NCBI GenBank assembly: GCA_016929465.1
Contig: JAFGIT010000205.1
Span: 1 to 22,979 of the forward strand
DNA length: 22,979 nucleotides
Direction of reading: 5' to 3'
Origin: Candidatus Coatesiibacteriota bacterium
Lineage (GTDB): Bacteria; B130-G9
Shown: positions 1 through 6,926 of the stretch, piece by piece
How the letters are laid out: every line of letters begins with the position of its first letter
Numbering within the stretch: the first letter of the stretch is position 1
Notes under the pieces: model-generated
Databases searched by the model: none
The model's input: only the letters and a program-made list of their open reading frames with translations
What the model was told of the DNA's origin: nothing
Program-made: the position numbers and the translations under genes

Positions 1-2
1 AG

Positions 3-20
3 ATCGCAAGTTCTTGCGAT
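3..20. repeat. perfect short hairpin at left edge
   Basis: Positions 3-10 (ATCGCAAG) are exactly complementary to 13-20 (CTTGCGAT), with a two-base centre. The alternative fold is a seven-pair stem with a four-base loop. No T-run follows on the plus strand, and the minus-strand continuation lies outside the window. It may be a terminator for a gene to the left or part of the repeat-rich block that follows. Confidence 0.35.
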
Positions 21-51
21 TCCCAGATAATGGAAGAAAAGGGGGGATTGA

Positions 52-79
52 GGGGATGGGGGATGGGGGATGGGGGATG
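52..79 (+). repeat. G-rich tandem array, period 7 (GGGGGAT)
   Basis: Four consecutive units of a seven-base GGGGGAT-like repeat run from 52 to 79, preceded by another G-run at 41-46. Four G-runs spaced by AT fit the pattern of a potential G-quadruplex on the plus strand. The complementary array lies in inverted orientation at 434-462, so the two could pair over about 350 bases. No function is assigned. Confidence 0.75.
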
Positions 80-217
80 AAATATTTAGAGCAGCTCCAA
101 CACCGATTGGGCGCTGGTCTTTCTATTGATGAGGAGTGCGACTCGAAATTACAGGTAATCTGTGGTCAGCTTAGATCTTAGCGTATTACTATCTAATTAA
201 TCTGCTTTGCTCAGCCA

Positions 218-278
218 ATGCCCCAGCGGGGCATCGTATGAATGACCGTGGAGTGCAGGCCGAAGGCCAAACCCACGG
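218..278 (+). repeat. compact two-hairpin structured element
   Basis: The first hairpin is ATGCCCC (218-224), loop AGC, GGGGCAT (228-234), perfectly paired. The second starts twelve bases later: CCGTGG (246-251) pairs with CCACGG (273-278), and nested inside it GGCC (258-261) pairs with GGCC (265-268) around a GAA loop. Short modules built from a GCCCC/GGGGC hairpin plus a CCGTGG/CCACGG stem look like dispersed intergenic repeats of bacterial genomes. That family assignment is from memory of the style, not a match. A reading frame at 238-480 passes through it but is not coding-like. Confidence 0.55.
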
Positions 279-433
279 ATTCGCGGAAGCCATCGAGATT
301 TGTGGTACTCAAATTACCCAAAATCCGAGGTCACACCGCTGTAGGGCGGCGGCTCGACATTGTCGTATGGACTCATTGAGCCGTCTGGACCTGATGGACA
401 GGCATGGACATATTATGCCGCTTCGCCTTCTTC

Positions 434-462
434 ATCCCCCATCCCGCATCCCCCATCCCCCC
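434..462 (-). repeat. C-rich tandem array, inverted copy of 52-79
   Basis: About four units of ATCCCCC (one reads ATCCCGC) occupy 434-462. On the minus strand this is the same GGGGGAT repeat seen at 52-79, so the two arrays are inverted copies flanking roughly 355 bases that include the structured element at 218-278. This could be the edges of a small mobile or decayed element, or independent insertions of the same simple repeat. Confidence 0.7.
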
Positions 463-505
463 ACAAGTTGTATCCGTTGACACCCCACAGATTGCGCGGC
501 AGCAT

Positions 506-534
506 TTGACAAGCTGGTTTACCCGATTGATAAC
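506..534 (+). promoter_or_regulatory. sigma70-type promoter for the amrS-phosphatase pair
   Basis: A perfect -35 TTGACA (506-511) is followed by a 17-base spacer and -10 GATAAC (529-534). Transcription would start near 541, giving a leader of only about nine bases before the ATG at 550. The only ribosome-binding match is a short TAGG at 542-545. Confidence 0.55.
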
Positions 535-549
535 TGGATTATAGGCATC

Positions 550-1722
550 ATGGATTATTCTCGACGAGACTTTCTGAAAGCATCCCTGGCATGTGCCTCA
601 TCACTGCTGCTCGCTCCGGGGGCGGCGCTTTCCCAGGACAAATCCGATCCGAGCAGCTCGCCGTCAGTCGCTCTGAGCAAGCACCCGGCACAATTCTATA
701 AGAAGCTGGATGGTAGCAGAATCCAGTGCCAGCTGTGCCCACGTGAGTGCATCGTCCCCGAGGGTGAGAGGGGATACTGCAGAGTCAGGGAGAACCAGAA
801 GGGAGAGTATTTCTCGATCGTCTATGGAAGACCGTGCACGTATCACGTCGATCCTATCGAGAAGAAGCCCTTTTACCACTTCATGCCTGGGACGACGGCC
901 TTTTCGCTTGCTGCCGCAGGCTGCAATATGCACTGCAAATTCTGTCAAAACTGGCAGATCTCCCAGCCGAAGCCGGAGGAGCTCAGGACCTTCGACCTGC
1001 CGCCGTCAGATTGCGTGTCGATGGCCCGCAAATCGAGGTGCTCATCAATAGCCATTACCTATACAGAGCCGCTCGTGTCCTACGAATATACGTCGGACAT
1101 CGCAAAGGCCTCATCCGCCTCGGGTCTTGCGACTGTCGTGATCTCCGCCGGCTATATAAACACGAAGCCTTTAGAGGGACTACTGAAGCATCTGGCCGCA
1201 ATCAAGATCGACCTGAAGGCCTTCGATGATTCGTATTACCGGAAGATATGTGAGACGACACTCGAGCCGGTTCTCGACACTTTGAAGACGATCAAAGCCT
1301 CTGGCGTGTGGCTCGAGATAGTGAATCTCATCCTGCCGACCCTTAACGACTCGGTGGAAGAGCACAAGCGGATGTTCGATTGGATATTGAAGAATCTGGG
1401 CGAATCGGTGCCATTGCATCTCACCAGGTTTCATCCCACCTATAGGATGCGCAATCTGCCTCCGACTCCGCAAAGCACCCTCCAGAAGCTCTATGAGCTG
1501 GCCAAGGAGATGGGGCTGAATTATCCGTATATTGGGAACGTTCCGGGAGATCCCGCGTCAAACACGTATTGCCCAAAATGCAAGAAAGCACTAATAATTC
1601 GCAGAGGATTTGCGATAAATAATATCGGGATAGTGCATTCCAAATGCAGATATTGTGGCGAACTGATACCAGGCATCTGGCCAGATTCGAGCGAAAGCAG
1701 GGAGCAGACACAGGTTGGTTGA
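550..1722 (+). CDS. amrS: AmrS-like radical SAM enzyme (AmmeMemoRadiSam family) with Tat signal
   Basis: This 390-residue protein resembles the radical SAM member of the AmmeMemoRadiSam trio, related to pyruvate formate-lyase activases. Visible motifs: twin-arginine sequence SRRDFLK (residues 4-10) with a hydrophobic stretch ending near GAALS (about 24-28); an N-terminal Cys cluster (C60, C63, C67, C78); the radical SAM CX3CX2C motif CNMHCKFC (C125, C129, C132) that binds [4Fe-4S]; and a C-terminal zinc-ribbon-like set (C341, C344, C366, C369). The Tat signal and ribbon make it longer than the roughly 330-340 residues I recall for cytosolic relatives. The start is the first ATG after a good promoter. 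The next gene overlaps its 3' end by eight bases, implying translational coupling. The AMMECR1 and Memo partners are not in the window. The substrate is unknown; family recognition is firm. Confidence 0.88.
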   Translation: MDYSRRDFLKASLACASSLLLAPGAALSQDKSDPSSSPSVALSKHPAQFYKKLDGSRIQCQLCPRECIVPEGERGYCRVRENQKGEYFSIVYGRPCTYHVDPIEKKPFYHFMPGTTAFSLAAAGCNMHCKFCQNWQISQPKPEELRTFDLPPSDCVSMARKSRCSSIAITYTEPLVSYEYTSDIAKASSASGLATVVISAGYINTKPLEGLLKHLAAIKIDLKAFDDSYYRKICETTLEPVLDTLKTIKASGVWLEIVNLILPTLNDSVEEHKRMFDWILKNLGESVPLHLTRFHPTYRMRNLPPTPQSTLQKLYELAKEMGLNYPYIGNVPGDPASNTYCPKCKKALIIRRGFAINNIGIVHSKCRYCGELIPGIWPDSSESREQTQVG

Positions 1723-3445
1723 TTTTCGGGTTCCGTACTTAAATAGAGTCCTCAAACCTCTGATATCACTCTTGGGTGGCGCGAAGGCGACCAAGCTTCT
1801 CTATGAGTGCTTCGCGGACCTTGGTCTTACCCCATTCATACTAAAGCCTGCGACCTATCATGAATTGGTTCAGGCGCTCACGGAGCGCTTGAAAGAGCAG
1901 CATCTTGCGGATGACGCCGCGATCGAGTCGTTGAGCAACAATTGGAGCATTGACGCGATTGCGGAAGACGAAGTGCTCTCACTGGACGACACGACCGACG
2001 AGAAGGTCATCCTGCCGTCCGACGCAGATTCGATTTGCAGGTTCCTTTCGGATGCCGCTCTCAAGGGCTCGGTAGCTGGCTTCACTGTCGGGGACGATGA
2101 GCCCAACGAGGCCCAAAAAGCGGTGTTGGATGCCACGGGCCTGGTTCTGAATTCGATATCGAAGCTGAAAGAGAACGACGAAAGCCCCTACTCCGCACAG
2201 GCTGGAACCCTCCTGGCGACGCAACTCGAGCGATATGAGCGCATCACTGCCTTTAGCAGAAACATCAACACGGTTGATATGGATCGGTTGAGGGAGAAGA
2301 TGACGCTCCTTGCCGATGTCCTTGCAGTCGGTGAAGTAGCGGTCTTCACGTCCAGCGATAGCGGCTCCTACGAACCTTTCTATGTCAGCGTCGAGGGTGC
2401 TTTGGACGACTTCGAGGTGAGCCTTCTTCTAGCGTCGATCGCCGAGGAGGTCGCCCTGAGACGCAATGTAGTCTCCGGCTTCGAGCAGGAATTGGAGAAC
2501 AGCTACCAGGAGTCGGTCATCTCGGCTGGCCTTCCGCAATACTGGGCAGCATTCCCGCTTCTGATGGAGAACGATTTCCTGGGCGCCGTGATCGTATTCG
2601 ACGATGCGAATGACATCTACACCGAGGACGAGGCAAATGCGATCTTGCGAGTGTGCAACCACATCGCCAGTGCACTTCAGAGCTGCATCCACCACGCCAA
2701 GGTCAGAAAACTCCAGCAAATGCTGGACGATGAACTGAGGGGCGTTGGCAGCGTACAGAAGCGGCTTCTCCCAGAGATACTGCCGAAGCTGAAGGGGTGT
2801 GAAGTCTCGGCATACTATCAGCCTTCCGGCAGAGCTAGTGGAGACTACTACGATGTCGTGAGGACATCGGAGAGCTCTCTGTCATTCGTCGTCGCAGATG
2901 TCTCTGGACACGGCGCGCCGGCCGCGGTCGTGATGGCCATGAGCAAGACCGCTTTCAGGCTGTTGCTCTCCCAGATGAATTCTTTGGATAGCATGTTCCC
3001 GGTGTTCAACAACTTCCTCTGCGACAACCTCGCGCCCGACATGTTCGTCACCGCGATGGGTGGAATAATTGACACCACCAACGGTGAGATTAGATACACT
3101 TCCGCAGGCCATAATCCCGCCATCATCGCGCGAGCTGAAACAAAGACATGCGAGTTGCTGGATGAGCACGATATGTTGTTGGGCGTCCTTCCAGACCAAC
3201 AATTCACGACGTCAACATGCCGGTTCTCCAGGGGAGACAAACTCATTGTCTATACCGATGGCATTACCGAAGCAAAGGGGAATGGCGGGGAGGAGTTTGG
3301 TCTCCCGAGACTGATCGAGGCAATAAAAAAGGCATCCAACACTTCATCGGTCGATGTTGCCCGAAGCATTATTTCGGCAGTAACGATACACATGCAGGGG
3401 CAGCCGCCGCACGACGACATGACTTTGTTAATTTTCTCCTTTTAA
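1715..3445 (+). CDS. GAF-domain PP2C-type protein phosphatase (SpoIIE/RsbU-like)
   Basis: This 576-residue protein has a variable N-terminal region (1-170), a GAF-like sensory region (about 175-330) and a C-terminal SpoIIE/PP2C catalytic domain (about 343-576). Metal-binding motifs are intact: SGDYYD (near 375), ADVSGHG (near 394), YTDGITEA (near 514) and HDDMT (near 565). The family dephosphorylates serine or threonine residues, typically on anti-sigma-factor antagonists in partner-switching circuits; no such antagonist or anti-sigma kinase gene is in the window. No transmembrane segment is evident, so it is probably cytoplasmic. The start is TTG at 1715, inside the last codons of amrS, with GGGAG at 1700-1704. 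The overlap suggests coupled expression with the radical SAM enzyme. It ends convergent with the cyclase gene. Confidence 0.9.
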   Translation: MVDFRVPYLNRVLKPLISLLGGAKATKLLYECFADLGLTPFILKPATYHELVQALTERLKEQHLADDAAIESLSNNWSIDAIAEDEVLSLDDTTDEKVILPSDADSICRFLSDAALKGSVAGFTVGDDEPNEAQKAVLDATGLVLNSISKLKENDESPYSAQAGTLLATQLERYERITAFSRNINTVDMDRLREKMTLLADVLAVGEVAVFTSSDSGSYEPFYVSVEGALDDFEVSLLLASIAEEVALRRNVVSGFEQELENSYQESVISAGLPQYWAAFPLLMENDFLGAVIVFDDANDIYTEDEANAILRVCNHIASALQSCIHHAKVRKLQQMLDDELRGVGSVQKRLLPEILPKLKGCEVSAYYQPSGRASGDYYDVVRTSESSLSFVVADVSGHGAPAAVVMAMSKTAFRLLLSQMNSLDSMFPVFNNFLCDNLAPDMFVTAMGGIIDTTNGEIRYTSAGHNPAIIARAETKTCELLDEHDMLLGVLPDQQFTTSTCRFSRGDKLIVYTDGITEAKGNGGEEFGLPRLIEAIKKASNTSSVDVARSIISAVTIHMQGQPPHDDMTLLIFSF

Positions 3446-3496
3446 GGGGCGAAGCGCAAAAAGCCACCAGCCGATTAGCGGAAGCAAGACCATCTA

Positions 3497-3518
3497 TAGC
3501 TGGGAAATCACCCCGCTA
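3497..3518. terminator. imperfect hairpin between convergent genes
   Basis: TAGC-T-GGG (3497-3504) pairs with CCC-C-GCTA (3511-3518) around loop AAATCA, with one T/C mismatch. It sits in the 93-base gap between the stops of the phosphatase and cyclase genes, where a bidirectional terminator would be expected. No T-tract follows on either strand, so this is weak. Confidence 0.25.
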
Positions 3519-3538
3519 AAGGGAGAGAGGCCAGAATC

Positions 3539-5269
3539 CTACCGTATGCCGATCAGCTCATAAAGCTGGACCGGCGTTGACCTTCCTTTGAGCGGTATGG
3601 CCTTTGTGGGCCGCAAGTCGAAGACCTTGTCGGATATCTTATTATAGGTGGAAGGGCCAACTAGTATCTGGTCCGGCTTGGCGGTGGTCTCGATCCTCTT
3701 CGCGGTATTGACCGGAGCTCCCAGAATTGTGTAGTCCATTCTCTTCAGACAGCCTATATCGCCCACCAAGACCTTTCCCGAATTGATTCCGATTTTGGCC
3801 TGGAATCTCATCTCCAGTGGCCTCCTGGCATTCAATTTGCTCAGGGCCTCGCGCATCTCGAGCGCGGTTAGAAGAGCTCTTTCCGGATCATCGTCGTGCG
3901 AAAAAGGCACGCCAAAGACAGCCAATATCTCATCGGCTATATACTTGTCCAACGTGCCCTCGCGCTTGAAGATGACCTCTGTCATTTCGCTGAAGTACTC
4001 ATTCAGCATACTCCTGACTACCGCCGGCTCATGCCGATCGCAGAAAACTGTGAAGTCAGTGATGTCCGAGAACAGTATCGTCACGTACGCCTCATGGACC
4101 TCGAGAGCGTTCTCAGGCCTCTGCATTATCCTGTCTATTACCGCCGGGGAGTGGTATCTGGCCATCTGACGCCGGAAGTTCTCCTGTTCCCTGAGCTTGT
4201 CGTTCAGCTGGGCCTGACTAATGGCCATCGCCGCGTGCGCGCTGAGCGCTGTGATCATATCCAGATCGTCCTGGGTGAAACGCCTGAACTTCTCTGACGT
4301 ATCGAGATAGATGAAGCCAAGCATATTGTCCAGATGAGAGACTGGCACGCACATCGCTGACCGGATGCCGAGCATTCTGATGCTCTCTTGCCTCTTCAAG
4401 CCGGGATCGAGCAGGGCATCTGTGATCAGCACTGCCTTCTTCTCCTTCAGAGCGATGCCCGCTATGCTCTTGCTTATGACAATTTTCTCGTGGGTTTTCT
4501 CGCCATCAACGTATCGGGCCTTCTTCGGAATCCACTCACCGGTTTCCTCATCGACGAAGACCATGACGCCGCGCTTCGCATCGACGTTCTCGAAGACGAG
4601 GTCCATGACAGTCTCCAGCAAATCGTCAAGGGAGACGGCAGATATGAGCGCCTTGCTTGCCTTATAGAGCACCGAAAGCATGCGAGTCCTCTTCGTCAGA
4701 AGAGAGACCTTGGGAGATTCCGCCGTCAATTCCTCGGGCAATCCCACTGCGCCCCCGGCTGCGAATGGCCGCATAATCTCTGCTACAGGTCGGAGTATGG
4801 TCTTCTGCATATCGATCGATGCATCGTTGTCTGTCAGCTCAATCAACGGGCTGGCATCGCCCGCGCTAAGGCTGGCTGATTTGAGGGCGAAATCACCTGT
4901 ATCCGGCGCTGACATGCCGAGTCCCACGGGGACGAATTGCAGCTTATAGTTGCCGACGCCGATTATGTCATTGGGCGTCAGTGAGACCGTCTCCGCCCTG
5001 AGGCCATTTACATAAGTTCCGTTCTTGCTCTCGAGGTCAACAAGCTCGCACCTGCCGGTCTTATCGAGTTCCAGCCTGACGTGTCTTCGGGATATGTTGG
5101 TGCCGGGCAGCTCGATATCAACATTGAGCCTATTCCCCTCTATTCTTCGACCTATGACATTGCTGCCAATCGAAATGGAAAGCTCGGTCTTCGCAGAGCC
5201 CGGCTCCATTATCACCAGCTTCGCAGATGGCGACTTCTGAAACGTCGGGCTAGCCAATTGCTCTGTCAC
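3539..5269 (-). CDS. FHA-GAF-class III adenylate/guanylate cyclase
   Basis: This 576-residue signalling protein has three domains in order. The FHA domain (about 17-115) has GR at 40-41, SRRH at 60-63 and NGTYVNG near 83-89, the usual phosphothreonine-binding signature. The GAF domain lies at about 195-355. The class III nucleotide cyclase domain (about 385-560) has the first metal aspartate in LFSDITDF near 400, a second in KYIADEILAVFG near 443, and MDYTILGAPVNTAKRIE near 510. The usual GD of the second metal site reads AD, but the aspartate is kept. It probably makes cAMP from ATP in response to a bound ligand and a phosphorylated partner. The start is GTG, only 18 bases after the upstream nuclease gene, so the two are probably co-transcribed. 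Confidence 0.9.
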   Translation of the reverse strand: MTEQLASPTFQKSPSAKLVIMEPGSAKTELSISIGSNVIGRRIEGNRLNVDIELPGTNISRRHVRLELDKTGRCELVDLESKNGTYVNGLRAETVSLTPNDIIGVGNYKLQFVPVGLGMSAPDTGDFALKSASLSAGDASPLIELTDNDASIDMQKTILRPVAEIMRPFAAGGAVGLPEELTAESPKVSLLTKRTRMLSVLYKASKALISAVSLDDLLETVMDLVFENVDAKRGVMVFVDEETGEWIPKKARYVDGEKTHEKIVISKSIAGIALKEKKAVLITDALLDPGLKRQESIRMLGIRSAMCVPVSHLDNMLGFIYLDTSEKFRRFTQDDLDMITALSAHAAMAISQAQLNDKLREQENFRRQMARYHSPAVIDRIMQRPENALEVHEAYVTILFSDITDFTVFCDRHEPAVVRSMLNEYFSEMTEVIFKREGTLDKYIADEILAVFGVPFSHDDDPERALLTALEMREALSKLNARRPLEMRFQAKIGINSGKVLVGDIGCLKRMDYTILGAPVNTAKRIETTAKPDQILVGPSTYNKISDKVFDLRPTKAIPLKGRSTPVQLYELIGIR

Positions 5270-5287
5270 TTGGCGCCGGTTAAGCCC

Positions 5288-5770
5288 TTACATTTTGTAT
5301 TTACCGAAATCCTCAGGCTCAAGGCTCTTGAGGATCTCGAGCAACTTATCGCTTTCGCTTATTTCCTGCGTCAGATCAACCACTGTAGTCTTCGTCAGGA
5401 CCTCGTCACTCACATAAATCGGAGCGGAGCAGCGCAAGGCAAGTGCAATCGCATCGCTCGGACGTGAATCCACCCCAATGACGGTCTTCTTGCACTTCAG
5501 GTAAAGCGTCGCGTAGTAGGTGCTGTCCCTGAGATCGTTGATCTCTATTCTGAGTAGTTTCGCGCCCAGCTCCCCCAATGTATTCTTCAGCAGATCATGT
5601 GTCATTGGGCGGGGAGCCTGGATATGCTCCATAGCAACGAAAATCGCGTTCGCCTCAGCATGCCCCAGCCAGATCGGAATCATCCTTCTGTCCTCGAGAT
5701 CAACCAAGAGCACGATGGGGCTCTGAGTCACGGGGTCAAGAGCTACTTTTCTCGGCTTGAACTCGATCAC
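5288..5770 (-). CDS. bifunctional nuclease family protein (DUF151)
   Basis: This 160-residue soluble protein matches the DUF151 family. Its conserved core includes PIVLLVDLEDRRMIPIWLG near residues 19-37, EANAIFVAME, RPMTHDLL, the ATLYL strand and SRPSDAIALALR near 103-114. Some family members have been described as having DNase and RNase activity, and plant relatives act in defence, but the physiological role in bacteria is poorly defined. The start is GTG with AAGAGG six bases upstream. It is the first gene after the promoter at 5818-5846 and lies 18 bases before the cyclase gene, so the cyclase is likely its operon partner. Length is normal for the family. Confidence 0.88.
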   Translation of the reverse strand: MIEFKPRKVALDPVTQSPIVLLVDLEDRRMIPIWLGHAEANAIFVAMEHIQAPRPMTHDLLKNTLGELGAKLLRIEINDLRDSTYYATLYLKCKKTVIGVDSRPSDAIALALRCSAPIYVSDEVLTKTTVVDLTQEISESDKLLEILKSLEPEDFGKYKM

Positions 5771-5817
5771 TTAAGACCTCTTATATTCTATTTTTAAAAG
5801 TTCTACTCTAATGGTAA

Positions 5818-5846
5818 AAAATAAGCCCGCAGCTGATGTTTGTCAA
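5818..5846 (-). promoter_or_regulatory. sigma70-type promoter for nuclease-cyclase operon
   Basis: On the minus strand, TTGACA (5846-5841) is followed by a 17-base spacer and TATTTT (5823-5818). Transcription would start near 5811, giving a leader of about 40 bases before the GTG start at 5770. The leader is AT-rich and contains the AAGAGG ribosome-binding site. Confidence 0.6.
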
Positions 5847-5906
5847 TTACGATGGATTTCAACGCAATTGCTCCACGCCCGGAATCGACTCTGAATTCCC
5901 ACGAGA

Positions 5907-6926
5907 CTACCCATGACATCGGAGACAGTCCTCGCCTGTGTCGGGATGATGCATCCAGGGACCGTGACACAAGCGACACACATCCGGATTCAACGATGTG
6001 TGGTCTGCATCCTGGGGTAATGCCGCTGCGTGACCACGGTGGTCTTCTGTCCTATGACAGGTCCCGCACGCTTCCCCGGATACCGGGAAATGACAGGTCA
6101 GGCAATGGCCATATCCCGGAGGCCCCCATCCGGCATTATGTGAATTCGGCGTCGCCTGCTCATGGCACCGGTTACAGAAGTCGGTCCGATGGCAGGTCTC
6201 ACATCTCTGCCGGTCCATGCCTGCCGAGACTCCGTGCCAGCGAAGCCGGAAGTGATTCGTGTGGTCATGGGGCGGATTGACCTCATGGCACGCCGAGCAG
6301 AATGAACCAGCGTGGCACATATCGCACCTGTTCTCGTAGGGAATGTCTCTACCCGACCGAACAATCTGGCCGTGAAGCTGCAGCCAGCTGCGCCGATGCG
6401 TAAGCGGCTCGAAGGTCTTTCCTATCCTGGTATGACAGATCGAGCAATCGCTCCCGAGGTTCCGATGCCGGGCATGACAGCGGATGCAGTCATCCTTCGA
6501 GGGCATGAATCTCGGCGAGACGGAATCGCTGCCTGCAACATCCCCGTGACACTCTGCGCAAGTGACGCCTGCATCAGAATGCAGAGCATGTGAAAAGACC
6601 ATGTCTTCAGTATAGATGTGCGCCTTGTACCATACGACTGAATCGCCCTTCAGACGAAAACTCATGAAGACCGAATACTGCGGATCGGATTTATGGCAGA
6701 CCTCACAAATCGCCTGGACCGGCATCCCGGCATACTTGGATGTCTCGGTGGAACTGTGGCAGTTCTCGCATTTCAATCCCAGCGATTTCACATGCTTTGA
6801 GTGGCTGTATTGGGGCTCATTGTCATTGCCCAGCCTTATGAATACAGCACAACCTATGAACACCAGCAGGGAAAGTAAGAGGAGACCCGCCAGTAATCGA
6901 GGCCGCCATTTGACTCGAGCTCTCAT
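5907..6926 (-). CDS. 13-heme c-type cytochrome
   Basis: The 339-residue protein has 13 CXXCH heme-attachment motifs, with first cysteines at residues 53, 74, 123, 147, 161, 201, 210, 242, 251, 275, 287, 317 and 334; the last ends one residue before the C-terminus. A positively charged N-terminus and a hydrophobic segment (about 11-31) form a signal anchor. Cys26 sits after FIG, a poor lipobox, so either an uncleaved anchor or a lipoprotein is possible. The hemes would lie in the periplasm or at the surface and transfer electrons; no catalytic domain is recognised. Translation starts at ATG within the stop of the barrel gene (TGATG), with GGTGA seven bases upstream, so the two genes are coupled. 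The exact cytochrome family is not assigned. Confidence 0.92.
   Translation of the reverse strand: MRARVKWRPRLLAGLLLLSLLVFIGCAVFIRLGNDNEPQYSHSKHVKSLGLKCENCHSSTETSKYAGMPVQAICEVCHKSDPQYSVFMSFRLKGDSVVWYKAHIYTEDMVFSHALHSDAGVTCAECHGDVAGSDSVSPRFMPSKDDCIRCHARHRNLGSDCSICHTRIGKTFEPLTHRRSWLQLHGQIVRSGRDIPYENRCDMCHAGSFCSACHEVNPPHDHTNHFRLRWHGVSAGMDRQRCETCHRTDFCNRCHEQATPNSHNAGWGPPGYGHCLTCHFPVSGEACGTCHRTEDHRGHAAALPQDADHTSLNPDVCRLCHGPWMHHPDTGEDCLRCHG

Noticed and set aside
77-181. 34-codon frame starting inside the G-rich array
   Set aside because: The array mimics a ribosome site and the tail faintly recalls the C-terminus of four-helix-bundle proteins, but the match is too weak to call a gene.
52-462. CRISPR-like or transposon interpretation of the left repeats
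   Set aside because: Repeat units are only seven bases with no spacers, and there is no transposase or recognisable terminal inverted repeat with a target duplication.
238-480. 80-residue open frame after the two-hairpin element
   Set aside because: It begins inside the structured repeat, runs through the C-rich array (giving PPSRIPHPP) and has no family resemblance or proper ribosome site.
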